A stretch of 64,000 nucleotides of DNA from an uncultured Kiritimatiellota bacterium (GTDB lineage: Bacteria > Verrucomicrobiota > Kiritimatiellia > RFP12 > UBA1067): contig CAKTUI010000002.1 in NCBI GenBank assembly GCA_934621385.1, positions 42,351 to 106,350 of the forward strand, read 5' to 3'. Of this stretch, positions 18,135-26,757 are shown piece after piece. The notes below the pieces were generated by a model. It did not search any database, had not been told where the DNA came from, and saw only the letters and a program-made list of their open reading frames with translations. Both the position numbers and the translations under genes were made by a program. Within the stretch, counting starts at the first letter, position 1. Each line of letters opens with the position of its first letter.

Positions 18135-18262
18135 TCACCGCCCAAGCGCGGCAGTTTGAGACAACCACGGAGCACACGGAAGTCACGGAAGGAAGCGACC
18201 GGGGTGCAATCCCCATCCAATGCAACCAGCCATCCGAAGACTGGTCAGGGACTCCGCGTTAA

Positions 18263-18427
18263 TCAGTCAACAACCGCAAACGCTGTCGAGACTATTTCCT
18301 CAGGCATAAGAACAACATCTTCGCCTCGGTAGTCCCGACGAACAGAAGTGATAGCCTCCTCGGCACTATTCGCCTCAATTTCAATTATCCGCTGAAGTGT
18401 TTCAGTAATCTCTACTTTAAATTTCAT
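18263..18427 (-). CDS. DpnD/PcfM-like small protein
   Basis: 54 residues. The sequence begins MKFKVEITETLQRIIEIEAN, continues with an acidic SAEEAI helix and RRDYRGEDVVL, and ends AFAVVD. This pattern (a short beta strand, an E-rich turn, SAEEAI-x-x-V helix and IVL strand) is that of the DpnD/PcfM family found on plasmids, conjugative elements and restriction loci. GAGGAG lies 11 bases before the ATG. It is 91 bases downstream of the DUF6339-like gene on the same strand, so it belongs to the AT-rich accessory island. Function of the family is not established. Confidence 0.7.
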   Translation of the reverse strand: MKFKVEITETLQRIIEIEANSAEEAITSVRRDYRGEDVVLMPEEIVSTAFAVVD

Positions 18428-18518
18428 GAAGATATCACTCCTCTACATTGCTGATTCATGTATTTGCCGCTAAAAGAAATCTTTTCTTCAGGCCTAAAAT
18501 AGAAAAAATTATTGGCTA

Positions 18519-19307
18519 TTATTGAAAACAACGATTCAATTGGGAAAGGCAAATTTCACATATCTCCTTACGCGACAATGTGTCAATCATACGAACTGCA
18601 CCAATGGAATTCAGATGGGTAGTGCACGCAAGAATTTCATGCCGTGTTACATCAGGTAGTTGTCTCTCATTCTTGAAACTATCGATTGCCTGCATCATAC
18701 CCATCGCAATTTCATGATTACTTGCAGCTGTTGACGAAGCAAACAACAAAATTTTGGAATTAAAGGCTGAGCTTGTAAAGTATTTAACATAATGATAAGG
18801 ATCGAATAAGTTCTCTTCGTCATAAAGAAGCCGTCCCGTCCACCAGAGTCGAGCCAATGGATGAGCAACCAATGCCCTTCGTGTACCACCTGTCGCTATC
18901 CGGCAAAAGAAATCACGAAGAACATCAACTTCAGTATATTTGCTTCGTTCAGTTTCACTACGATTGTGTATATAGTCCGAAAAATCCTGATGCGCTTCCC
19001 ATGCCCAAAATTGCGGCTTGGCAGCAATCGAAGGGGGAAGATCTTTCATTGCGGTATATAAGGTTACAATATTGACATAATCGGTTGAATGAGGATCCTC
19101 TTCATTCATTTGCAAATCAAAATCAAAGGAGAAATCGGGACAGGCTACATTAAGCGTATCAACACATCCCTTTCCTTCGAAATATTCCGCCAAACTGGCA
19201 ACATCTCCCTTGCGATAATAAGGGATAAGTAGGTCACGCTTGAGCACCGCCAGTTGCTCTTCAATTTTCATATTAAATGCACCGAGTTGCATATGCATTG
19301 CCCCCAT
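18519..19307 (-). CDS. DUF6339-like protein of the GHKL-ATPase island
   Basis: 262 residues from an ATG that shares one base with the upstream stop (TGATG), indicating coupled translation; no strong Shine-Dalgarno is seen, and an ATG at 19271 is an alternative. It is mostly helical with no membrane segment. The segment HPLARLWWTGRLLYDEEN, followed by DPYHYVKYF, resembles DUF6339 proteins, which I recall near restriction and other ATPase-based defence modules. No catalytic motif is obvious. Base composition is AT-rich like its two upstream partners. Confidence 0.55.
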   Translation of the reverse strand: MGAMHMQLGAFNMKIEEQLAVLKRDLLIPYYRKGDVASLAEYFEGKGCVDTLNVACPDFSFDFDLQMNEEDPHSTDYVNIVTLYTAMKDLPPSIAAKPQFWAWEAHQDFSDYIHNRSETERSKYTEVDVLRDFFCRIATGGTRRALVAHPLARLWWTGRLLYDEENLFDPYHYVKYFTSSAFNSKILLFASSTAASNHEIAMGMMQAIDSFKNERQLPDVTRHEILACTTHLNSIGAVRMIDTLSRKEICEICLSQLNRCFQ

Positions 19308-20218
19308 CACTTCTTGTTGAGTTCCTCCAATGCCTTCCCCAGGGGGCGCTTGAGAAGGGCTGCCACTGCATAAGCCAGCGTGTTTTTATCTCTATTGCTA
19401 TCGATCTTCACTCGATTAATATCCCAGTCTATGCCCTCTTCACAAAGTACGCGACCAATTAATCCATCTAACTTTCGGAGCCACCTACGATCAACATCAA
19501 CCTTTATCTCTCCCTCGCCGCGTTCTGCTTGCGCTCGCTCAATCTCAAACTGCAGTGCGGCAAAAATTGCGGGCTGCATAACCAATGCAATGAGTTCCGC
19601 CTTCCGTATTTTCTTTTTATTAAAGTAGATGTTGTAGAGATCTGAGGAGAGATTTATTATAAGGTTGTCACCCGTCCCATTCGTCCACAGTTCAGTATGC
19701 TCATCGCTTGCATCTTTACTGACATAAAGATAAGGATTCGAACTCGCATCCGTTTCTTCCAACTCAACTGTCCAACCAGTGCCAACAGCAAGTATATCGC
19801 CTTTCTCAATCTCAAATTTTGCCGCGCCATACCTTCTGTCAAAATAGGGACTGGAAAAATCAGAAATCGTCTTACTTGCAACAAGCCCAATAAATACCTC
19901 AACGGAATCTGCAATATCCCCATAGTTAATCTCAAGATGAAAATCTTTCTCAGATTGAACATAGGCATGTCGAAAGTATGTGTGCCCACACTCGATATTA
20001 ACATAGTATTTAGCAAGCTGCTCGTTAACAAGCGATAAAAGTTGCGGATTGGTTAAATCGAACTTAAAATCAACAACAAGATTATGCGCCGCATTAACGG
20101 TAAACCGAGGCTCGCCAATAACATCAAAATGTGCCTGCACATACCCTTGTTCCTTTTCATACTCCACTCCGCTCGGATATAGAATAGGATATGGCGAATT
20201 AGATGTTTTTCTTTTCAT
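19307..20218 (-). CDS. uncharacterised middle protein of the GHKL-ATPase island
   Basis: 303 residues from the ATG at 20218 (MKRKTSNSPYPILYPSG), with AGAGG 6 bases upstream. It overlaps the end of the ATPase gene by 20 bases. The first 170 residues look beta-rich (VNAAHNLVVDFKFDLTNP, HTYFRHAYVQSEKDFHLEI), and the C-terminal 100 are helical and charged (RAQAERGEGEIKVDVDRRW). No signal peptide or known catalytic motif is recognised. It was probably transferred together with its neighbours as one module. Confidence 0.75.
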   Translation of the reverse strand: MKRKTSNSPYPILYPSGVEYEKEQGYVQAHFDVIGEPRFTVNAAHNLVVDFKFDLTNPQLLSLVNEQLAKYYVNIECGHTYFRHAYVQSEKDFHLEINYGDIADSVEVFIGLVASKTISDFSSPYFDRRYGAAKFEIEKGDILAVGTGWTVELEETDASSNPYLYVSKDASDEHTELWTNGTGDNLIINLSSDLYNIYFNKKKIRKAELIALVMQPAIFAALQFEIERAQAERGEGEIKVDVDRRWLRKLDGLIGRVLCEEGIDWDINRVKIDSNRDKNTLAYAVAALLKRPLGKALEELNKK

Positions 20219-22199
20219 AGTAACGAACCTCTGCGTAGCAATAGTGTGCAACATCAAACTCAACTTCGGCTTCAATTATCTGCCCCTGCGACACATTCTC
20301 AAAAGATACGACCGTATTCTCAAGGTCGGGAGCTGCGCTAATGGGTTGCCCCATACTTGTTGCATGAACAGATTTCACCAACAAGGCTTCTCGTCCGTCA
20401 TTCTCCGCCGTGGACGAAAAGCAGGCGCAAACTTTGGCTTTTGATTTGGGTACACGAAAGAGAAATTTATACCGTCCAGACTTAGCATCTCCAGTCGCAT
20501 AAAACACTGGATCTGGCAGTGCTTTTAAGACAAATCCATTCGTTTCAGGCGCATTTGGATTTCCGCGATTCCTATTATTGACAGGATTGCCTCGCTTTCG
20601 CTGATTGTGCCCATTGCCCGTTTGAACACCTGATTCAATGTTCGCGTCATCATCTTCCTCTTCATTGGTTATATTGGCAGGAACAGCCTGTGTAGTCTTT
20701 GTATTCTTTCGCTTATGCTTCTTAACTCTCGGCTTCCAATCGCTAATGCCGGATGTCTTGCTTGATCTTGATTTCACCCCATCAATGTTAAATTGCCCCG
20801 CACATATATCAAACAACTCATCCAGTTCATCTGGCAAGACGGCATCTGTCATATCAGCTATCGCTACGCCCGCCTCTTGTTCGGACCACTGCTCCGCGCA
20901 TTTTCTCAACTCATCCAATTGAGCCTTTGCCCGTTTTCGTTCGTCTTTATCAGGGAATCGAGTTGTCGGAGTCTCAAACCGATCATGCCGCGCGTTTTCC
21001 ATTTTCTTAAACGCGGCATTAAGTTCCGCATCTATTATGCGAACCAACCCAATAACAGAGGTTGTACCACAAATGTCTTTCAACATGTGCACAACCATAC
21101 CTTTTTCACGAGTTACTAAACACCGATTAAATTCTGGATCACTTCGAATAAATTTGTAGCACAGTGCCTTTTCTGGAAAATTTGGGCAATCCATTCCTGT
21201 TCGCACAAGCGAGGAATACTTCCATGGTTTGGTGCTCAGTTTGTAGAGTGCTTCGACAAGAGCCTTGTCCTTGTCCCGTTTGGATGCTGCAGAGTTCTTA
21301 TACCAGTCCACCATTGCACCTAAGTTACACGCGCTGACCTCTTTATCATTCGGAAGTACCACAAGCAGTGTTTTATTCTCAATGGCAACAATAAATGATC
21401 TTAGAACCTCACCCAAGATGGCTGCCGATAATTCATCTTTGTCTGTCGCAGCCTCAAACCCAGGAATGTAAATATCCGTTCCATATTCATTTGGCTGCCG
21501 ATCTGAAAATTTAATCGGGCCAGGAATTGATGGCGACTCCATCGTCTTTGTATTGTAGTTGTCTGAACAATAGAAAATGGTACGATCAGCCTGCTTGTTT
21601 TCACTTTCAAAATTTGGATTCCTGAATGTCGCCAGACATCCGACACCCATATGTGCCGCGTAATTATCGCTCCTTTCGATCGTTGAGAAAAAAACCACAC
21701 GTAATGCAGAAGCCAAATATAATGCATCTTTTCCAAGCCCAAATCCGCCTCCCCGACTACCGTCATCATTGCCCGCGCCAGTTGTCATTACAAGACTTTT
21801 CCAACGGCTTCCCTCCGCGTTTGTTTTTGCACCACACAATCCGCATGTTCCATAATCTGAAATCGTAAGCATCCCAATCTTATTCTGCGTATCACCAAGT
21901 AGCGCAAGTCCCTTTTTAAAGAAATTTCTTTCAGATTTTGAACGGCTCGGAAAGTCAAGGCAATACTGAAAGATGCGTTTCAGATTTAACGCATCAGGTG
22001 ATTCATAGGGATCGATTCGACGATAGCCAAACTTTATAACAACGCAATCTGATGTCTCATCTTTTGCATCCAAACTATTCTGAATGCTTTCGCGCACCAA
22101 TGAAGGAATAATATCTTGTGTCTTAAAATTTTCGCCAAGATCATGCAGCCCATAAGTTCGCAATGGATTTGGGACAGTAAGCCATTTTCCTTTTTCCAT
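20199..22199 (-). CDS. GHKL (HSP90/MORC-like) ATPase
   Basis: 666 residues from the ATG at 22199 (MEKGKWLTVPNPLRTYG). The Bergerat ATP-binding fold is clear: N-box RESIQNSLDA (Glu37, Asn41), G1 box LTISDYG (Asp115, Gly117) and the G2 lid GGGFGLGKDA (150-159). A transducer-like middle region follows to about 400, then a Lys-rich linker (about 490-550, KKHKRKNTK) and a beta-rich C-terminal domain. Such free-standing GHKL ATPases act as conformational switches in several anti-phage and restriction systems. It leads a three-gene overlapping cluster. AGGAGG lies 12 bases upstream. Composition is clearly more AT-rich than the flanking genes. Confidence 0.8.
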   Translation of the reverse strand: MEKGKWLTVPNPLRTYGLHDLGENFKTQDIIPSLVRESIQNSLDAKDETSDCVVIKFGYRRIDPYESPDALNLKRIFQYCLDFPSRSKSERNFFKKGLALLGDTQNKIGMLTISDYGTCGLCGAKTNAEGSRWKSLVMTTGAGNDDGSRGGGFGLGKDALYLASALRVVFFSTIERSDNYAAHMGVGCLATFRNPNFESENKQADRTIFYCSDNYNTKTMESPSIPGPIKFSDRQPNEYGTDIYIPGFEAATDKDELSAAILGEVLRSFIVAIENKTLLVVLPNDKEVSACNLGAMVDWYKNSAASKRDKDKALVEALYKLSTKPWKYSSLVRTGMDCPNFPEKALCYKFIRSDPEFNRCLVTREKGMVVHMLKDICGTTSVIGLVRIIDAELNAAFKKMENARHDRFETPTTRFPDKDERKRAKAQLDELRKCAEQWSEQEAGVAIADMTDAVLPDELDELFDICAGQFNIDGVKSRSSKTSGISDWKPRVKKHKRKNTKTTQAVPANITNEEEDDDANIESGVQTGNGHNQRKRGNPVNNRNRGNPNAPETNGFVLKALPDPVFYATGDAKSGRYKFLFRVPKSKAKVCACFSSTAENDGREALLVKSVHATSMGQPISAAPDLENTVVSFENVSQGQIIEAEVEFDVAHYCYAEVRYYEKKNI

Positions 22200-22312
22200 G
22201 ATTAATACATTCCTCCTCTCAGAATAGTGATACACTCATCGTGACAAAATGACACGATCAGCACAAAACGAACAAAGAAACAAAAATAGATGAATCGTTC
22301 AACCACGAGCAT

Positions 22313-22321
22313 ATTATATCA
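22313..22321 (-). promoter_or_regulatory. extended -10 promoter of the GHKL-ATPase island
   Basis: Minus strand TGTGATATAAT, with -10 TATAAT at 22313-22318 and TGA before it, 114 bases upstream of the ATPase start. No good -35 is seen. Confidence 0.5.
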
Positions 22322-22608
22322 CATAAATTTTAATTTGATTTACTCCTTTTCTTATGAAATAAACTTAGAATTCATATGATAAAGAATACCAATAACATGC
22401 AAGAAGAGAGGCCGCCCACAGGCTGAATGCGGCAGATGCAAAGTGCCGCGCTCACGCCTACTGAACGCCTACGCGGCAGTTCAAACCCCTGCGCATGAGA
22501 AGACTCTCTCGTGCGCACCTCAGACATCTCTCGTGCGCACCACAAAACGCCGCGCTGCGCATGGCATCGTTCAGCCTATCGCAACACGGCTTCAGTGCAT
22601 TCAGTGGT
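22322..22608. other. spacer with repeat words between the ATPase island and the DUF2752-like gene
   Basis: No gene is supported. The segment includes two copies of TCTCTCGTGCGCACC near 22504-22545 and, at 22589-22608, one copy of the 20-base dispersed repeat ACCACTGAATGCACTGAAGC on the minus strand. Confidence 0.6.
22589..22608 (-). repeat. dispersed repeat ACCACTGAATGCACTGAAGC, copy 1
   Basis: Exact 20-base word also found at 24265-24284 and 63903-63922 on the plus strand; all three are followed by one more C. Confidence 0.85.
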
Positions 22609-22992
22609 TCAAAACAAGAGTCCCTTATCGGGTGATGGACCACAAAAATAAAAGGCAAAGTTGTATCCGACGAACACAAGCAACAGGATAATGTGCAGTG
22701 CCATATCGATGAAAATGGTGACCTTCCGAAAATCCATTATGGACGCGATCACGCGCCAGAAAAGCTCGCACACACCGATTACGAACAGGGGAAGACTAAT
22801 CACATTCCGACACGACAGATTCCCACTCGCCAGCGGAATGAAATCACGCGTACAACCACACAGGGCACAGGGCCGATTCCAAAGCACGATACTGGCACAT
22901 TGCCCCGTCCACCAGATGTGCCGAACGAGTATGACAACACCGAGCAGGAAGCCAATGCCGAGCACAACCCTATTGACGAATTGGTATGTCAT
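22609..22992 (-). CDS. DUF2752-like membrane protein
   Basis: 127 residues with three or four membrane segments. The motif CALCGCTRDFIPLASGN (about 42-58) matches the DUF2752 signature C-P-x-C-G-x-T-R. An in-frame stop lies just upstream, so ATG 22992 is the earliest start; the Shine-Dalgarno is weak. It may be co-transcribed with the DUF4190-like gene 145 bases upstream. A second, more typical DUF2752 protein lies at 63010. The family function is unknown. Confidence 0.7.
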   Translation of the reverse strand: MTYQFVNRVVLGIGFLLGVVILVRHIWWTGQCASIVLWNRPCALCGCTRDFIPLASGNLSCRNVISLPLFVIGVCELFWRVIASIMDFRKVTIFIDMALHIILLLVFVGYNFAFYFCGPSPDKGLLF

Positions 22993-23137
22993 AATTGGCA
23001 GTCATGCTGTGGCCGTGCCAAATGGAGCACCGCCACAGCATGAGCCGCGCATGAGCGAATCGGGCGTTCGTCAGCACCTTCTCCAACTCCATGGGAGCCC
23101 TTGAAGGTGCAACGCCTATCCAATCGCTCCTCGTGAA

Positions 23138-23398
23138 TTACAGTGAAGCTGCCGCAGCCGCGCTGGAAGTTGCCGCGAGCACGAACACCCACCACGCGGC
23201 AAACGCCGTCGAGATGATGCTCAGCACCAGTCCTGCAATCGCGCACCCCTTGCCGGTGCCCTTCTTAGCGGCCTTGGCAATGCCAACGCCACCCAGAATG
23301 ATGCCGACGATTCCCGGCACAATTGCGAACTGACCCACACACGGCACCCAGCAGACGATAATCGACAGGATACCCAAAACCAGAGAGGCTACTCCCAT
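23138..23398 (-). CDS. DUF4190-like small membrane protein
   Basis: 86 residues with two or three hydrophobic segments. The N-terminus MGVASLVLGILSIIVCWVP and the Gly-rich GIVGIILGGVGIAKAAKKG are typical of DUF4190/CD225-like small membrane proteins. GGAG lies 8 bases before the ATG. The function is unknown. Confidence 0.75.
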   Translation of the reverse strand: MGVASLVLGILSIIVCWVPCVGQFAIVPGIVGIILGGVGIAKAAKKGTGKGCAIAGLVLSIISTAFAAWWVFVLAATSSAAAAASL

Positions 23399-23437
23399 GG
23401 TATTTACTCCTTTTGTTCTTTCACCTTTGACTTGATG

Positions 23438-23472
23438 ACCGCCAGAAGCCCAAAGGTGAGGCCTCTGGCGGT
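23438..23472. other. stable hairpin in the leader of the DUF4190-like gene
   Basis: ACCGCCAGAAGCC (23438-23450) pairs with GGCCTCTGGCGGT (23460-23472) with one mismatch and a 9-base loop. On the plus strand TTCTTGTT follows, so it could also stop plus-strand transcription. Confidence 0.55.
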
Positions 23473-23760
23473 TCTTGTTAACAAGATTGATTACAAACCG
23501 TTTCTCTACTAAATACTGCCACCAGCAGACAAAATCTTACGCGCAAACCTCCCCTTTCGTCGGCAACTCGTCTTCTGTCGCCCTGAGACTCCCGCATACA
23601 CTCCTACGGAACTATTCCCAAAGGCAGTTATATTATCTCAAAACAACAACACCAGCGCAATTTCGTAATTTACCGCATTCTTCACAATTCTGCCGCGACT
23701 TCACGATTGTTTCATCTTTTTCACGAATTTTTCGCCACGCCTCAAAAACATTGCGGCGAG

Positions 23761-23787
23761 TTATCAACATCCGAGAAGTTATCAACA
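23761..23787 (+). other. pair of DnaA-box-like words
   Basis: TTATCAACA at 23761-23769 and again at 23779-23787, one base off the TTATCCACA consensus, 18 bases apart. Confidence 0.45.
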
Positions 23788-24264
23788 TCAGCGGGCAAGA
23801 AAGCGGAAAGGGAAAGAGAAAGGCAAAGGGTAAAGAACTAAGCCGGAGTTCTCGTGAGAGAACTCTAAGCCCGTGCGCGCAGGTGCGCCCCCGCGTACGC
23901 GTATGTGCGCGGGCGCGTTCTGAAGAGTGAAGGGTTAAGTAATAATAATACTGGGGAGTCTCTCACAGAACGCACGCGGGCATGCGCGTACGCGCACGAG
24001 GCGCGGCGGATTGGAAAGGCCAACCCGTCCCTTGCCCTCGCCGTGGTTCAAAACCGCCGCGTTCCGAACGATTTTGGCAACTTAAAAAGTTTTTGGGACT
24101 AAATGGTGCTATATATATGGGGGAACTCGCTGCGAACCCCCGACGAACCGACGACACGAAACCGACACGCGAAACCGACACGCGAAAGGAAAAACCGACA
24201 TGAAACTGAACTACGAAAAACACGGCACGCACGAGAACAAAGTAATCGGGCGGCCAATTGGCTT

Positions 24265-24284
24265 ACCACTGAATGCACTGAAGC
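24265..24284 (+). repeat. dispersed repeat ACCACTGAATGCACTGAAGC, copy 2
   Basis: Exact match to copies at 22589-22608 (minus) and 63903-63922 (plus). Confidence 0.85.
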
Positions 24285-24652
24285 CCGCGCGGGCCCTTGC
24301 AGACGGCTACGCCGTTGCTCCGCAACCTTCCCTCCGAACCGCAAGCGGTTCTTCGGCACATCTCGCGGGACACTGAAAGGCACCGAAACCTTTCGCCTCC
24401 CCTGCGGGGCCGAACACGAAAACGCACGAAAGCCCCCTGACGGCGGACACGAAACCGCTGCGCTTTTCAGTGAATTTCTGTGTCGGCCGCAAGACCGGCT
24501 CCGTGTGTTCAGTGTCAAAAGGCAATCCGCCGCCCCAACTTTCGTGCCTTCGGTGTGTTCCGTGTTCAAATCCGCCGCGTCCAACCTGCGATTCCAACGA
24601 GTTCCGCCTGCAAAGCGAAAAAGTCCAAGTTAGCAAAAGCGCCGCGCAGGCA

Positions 24653-25993
24653 TTAGTCACGCGGCTTCACGCGCCACACGCTGAGTGCACAGAGAACCGA
24701 CAGAACCGCCATGCCAATCCAGAAAATGGCAATCGTATCAACCGTAAATCCGAAGAGAGTCGTCGTCTTGAAGGTACTGGCCAACTTGCCGCCTTCCTTC
24801 GCCGTCTCGATGAACATTGCGCTCACACGGCTCTGAGCCGCCGCGCCACCGTAGGACAGAAACGCCACGACCCCCATGGCCGCCCCAGCCGCATTGCGCG
24901 GCACAAGATCAACGGCCATCAATCCGCCGAGGAAGCACAGCAGAATGCCCATGGCCGTTCCGAAGAGGCACATTGCAAGAACATCAACCCACATGTGCTG
25001 ACCCGGCACAAGCATGAACAGGCACAGACTCACGACATTCATCAGACCGAATGTCAGGGCGAGTCCGTTGCGTCCACCCCTGAAGAAGCGGTCCGAAATC
25101 CATCCGCTTGCCGCACCCGCGAACCCGCCGACAATCGAGTTGATGGCGATAATCATGGCCGCCGTCGTCGCTGAATACCCTTTCTTCACCTGAAGGAAGA
25201 AGATGCCCCAGTCGATGATTGCATACCGACTCATGGCAAAGAACGCTCCCGAGAGCGCAATCATCCAGACGGCCCAGCTTGTGAGCGCGATGACCTGACC
25301 CTTCGAGACGTCCTTCGTCTCCTGCGCGGCAACCTCAACCTCGCCTTTCCACTCTGTCACGGACGGCAATCCTTCGTCCTGCGGGGAATTCTTGAAGAAG
25401 ATGAGGCAAATAGCCACACCGATGAAGCCAATCAGACCCGCGCCCCAAAATCCGCTCCGCCACCCGTAGTCCGCACCGAAGGACTTGGCGACCCAGACCA
25501 TGACACCCGCCGTCAGCAAATAGGCGAGGGCCTCACCGATGTTGTTCGAGCAGCTCCAGATGCCGTAAAAAGTGCCGCGCTCACGCTTGGTGAACCAACG
25601 CGAGAGACCGACCACGCAGGCCGGTGCACCCATTCCCTGGGTCCAGCCATTCACAAACCAGATGGCAATGAGTATGAGGGCAGGCAGGTGAAAGCCCACA
25701 AGAAAGTTCATGAGGGCCGAAACGAAGAGTCCGAGACCCATGAAACGCGTGATGTTCGCCCTGTCGGCGATGAAACCGTTGACGCACTTGCCAATGGCGT
25801 AGGCGATGAGCATGGACGAACCGACCCAACCGATTTCCTCGGCCGTATAGGAGCCAAGCTCAATCATGTCCTTCTTCGCAGCCGAGAACGCCAGGCGGCA
25901 GACATAGAAGATTGCGTAGACGATTGTCATCGTCGCAACTTCCTGAATGCGGAAACTCCTGAACGTGCTGTCAACGTCGATTTTCTGCTCCAT
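24653..25993 (-). CDS. organophosphate/sugar-phosphate antiporter-like MFS transporter
   Basis: 446 residues from the ATG at 25993 (MEQKIDVD), which has GGAAG 6 bases upstream; the ATG at 26011 has none. Twelve membrane segments. YAIFYVCRLAFSAAKKDM at the first segment, followed by GWVGSSMLIAYAIGKCVNGF, is the signature of the GlpT/UhpT/UhpC family of phosphate-linked antiporters. FVNGWTQGMGAPACVVGLSR and GTFYGIWSCSNNIGEAL are also conserved. It probably exchanges a phosphorylated organic compound for phosphate across the inner membrane, or senses it as UhpC does. It stands alone with no two-component genes beside it. Confidence 0.88.
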   Translation of the reverse strand: MEQKIDVDSTFRSFRIQEVATMTIVYAIFYVCRLAFSAAKKDMIELGSYTAEEIGWVGSSMLIAYAIGKCVNGFIADRANITRFMGLGLFVSALMNFLVGFHLPALILIAIWFVNGWTQGMGAPACVVGLSRWFTKRERGTFYGIWSCSNNIGEALAYLLTAGVMVWVAKSFGADYGWRSGFWGAGLIGFIGVAICLIFFKNSPQDEGLPSVTEWKGEVEVAAQETKDVSKGQVIALTSWAVWMIALSGAFFAMSRYAIIDWGIFFLQVKKGYSATTAAMIIAINSIVGGFAGAASGWISDRFFRGGRNGLALTFGLMNVVSLCLFMLVPGQHMWVDVLAMCLFGTAMGILLCFLGGLMAVDLVPRNAAGAAMGVVAFLSYGGAAAQSRVSAMFIETAKEGGKLASTFKTTTLFGFTVDTIAIFWIGMAVLSVLCALSVWRVKPRD

Positions 25994-26064
25994 ACGATTC
26001 TTCCAATCCATTCAAAGGAATGAAAAATAGCAACACAAAAGAAAGACTGAATGCCGCACATCCC

Positions 26065-26547
26065 TTACTGGGCGACGGCAACATAAGGCTCACCGCAGTA
26101 CGAGCAAACCGCACCTTCGTGGAGCGGCGCACCGCAGTTCGGGCACCTCTTCTCAAGCACCTCACCGCAGACCGCGCAGTACGTCGCGCCAACTGGATCG
26201 GCCTCGTTGCGATCTGGACGGACAAGCCGACGACCCTCCACCTCATAGGCGTGGTTGGACGGGCAGTGCGGATTCGGGCAGAAGCCCTTCTCGTGGTCGT
26301 GTGCGAAATGACGGTGCTCAACAGGAGCCGCCGACTCTTCCTTCTTGCCGAGATCGAGTGGAATGTCGAACTTCTTGGCGAGTGCCCCGATGACATCGTC
26401 GTTCAACTTCGTGCCGTCGCCCTGCTCAAACATGGAGAGCGCGGACTGCTTGCAGCCGACTTCGGCGGCAAGTACGCTCTGCGAGAGGCATGCCGCACGG
26501 CGCGCCTCCTTCACTTTCAGGCAGAACTCTGGACTCAGATTCGTCAT
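26065..26547 (-). CDS. XRE-type HTH regulator with zinc-ribbon C-terminus
   Basis: 160 residues. Residues 8-58 form an XRE/Cro helix-turn-helix (LSQSVLAAEVGCKQSALSMF). A His-rich linker follows (EHRHFAHDHEKG), and then Cys pairs: CPNPHC near 90 and CAVCGE, CPNCGA, CSYCGE at 123-153, which suggest two zinc ribbons. It may bind DNA with metal-stabilised dimer or partner contacts. There is no Shine-Dalgarno, and the -10 ends 8 bases before the ATG, so the mRNA is probably leaderless. DnaA-box-like words lie just upstream of its promoter. Confidence 0.8.
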   Translation of the reverse strand: MTNLSPEFCLKVKEARRAACLSQSVLAAEVGCKQSALSMFEQGDGTKLNDDVIGALAKKFDIPLDLGKKEESAAPVEHRHFAHDHEKGFCPNPHCPSNHAYEVEGRRLVRPDRNEADPVGATYCAVCGEVLEKRCPNCGAPLHEGAVCSYCGEPYVAVAQ

Positions 26548-26555
26548 CGGGGAAT

Positions 26556-26584
26556 ATTATGGACTTTTTTCTCCCGCCTAACAA
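26556..26584 (-). promoter_or_regulatory. promoter of the XRE/zinc-ribbon gene
   Basis: Minus strand TTGTTA (26579-26584), 17-base spacer, CATAAT (26556-26561), 8 bases before the ATG. Confidence 0.55.
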
Positions 26585-26592
26585 GGGGGGAG

Positions 26593-26652
26593 TTATCAAC
26601 AAATCAACAGGATTATCAACTTATCAACTTATGTTCACACATCTGTTGATAA
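26593..26652. other. cluster of DnaA-box-like words
   Basis: TTATCAACA at 26593-26601, TTATCAACT at 26613-26621 and 26621-26629, and TGTTGATAA (reverse) at 26644-26652. The segment is AT-rich and lies 3.4 kb from dnaA. It may titrate DnaA or regulate the adjacent gene. Confidence 0.5.
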
Positions 26653-26677
26653 TTTCATAACTCAGATTGTGATTGAC

Positions 26678-26728
26678 TAAAAAAGAGAGAACGGCTGAAG
26701 ATTCATTCAGTTTCATCTTCAACCGTTC
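26678..26728 (-). terminator. intrinsic terminator after the coiled-coil gene
   Basis: GAACGGCTGAAGAT (26689-26702) pairs with ATCTTCAACCGTTC (26715-26728) with one G-T pair. On the minus strand TCTCTTTTTTAG follows. It ends the dnaN-side transcript. Confidence 0.85.
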
Positions 26729-26757
26729 GTATTCATCTCGCTTGGCGAGACGAATTA

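Larger units (their letters stand above)
23473..24652. other. 1.2-kb repeat-rich spacer without a supported gene
   Basis: The first part is AT-rich, with two TTATCAACA DnaA-box-like words at 23761-23769 and 23779-23787. Next come CG/TA alternating tracts at 23892-23911 and 23981-23997, a run of short CGACACGAAAC-type repeats (about 24140-24200), the dispersed 20-base repeat at 24265, and CACGAAAG/CGTGTTC words to 24640. A 151-residue frame at 23475 has no recognisable features and is not called. Confidence 0.7.

Noticed and set aside
23475..23930. 151-residue frame in the repeat-rich spacer
   Set aside because: No Shine-Dalgarno, mixed composition, ends in low-complexity Arg/Val repeats, and spans DnaA-box-like words.
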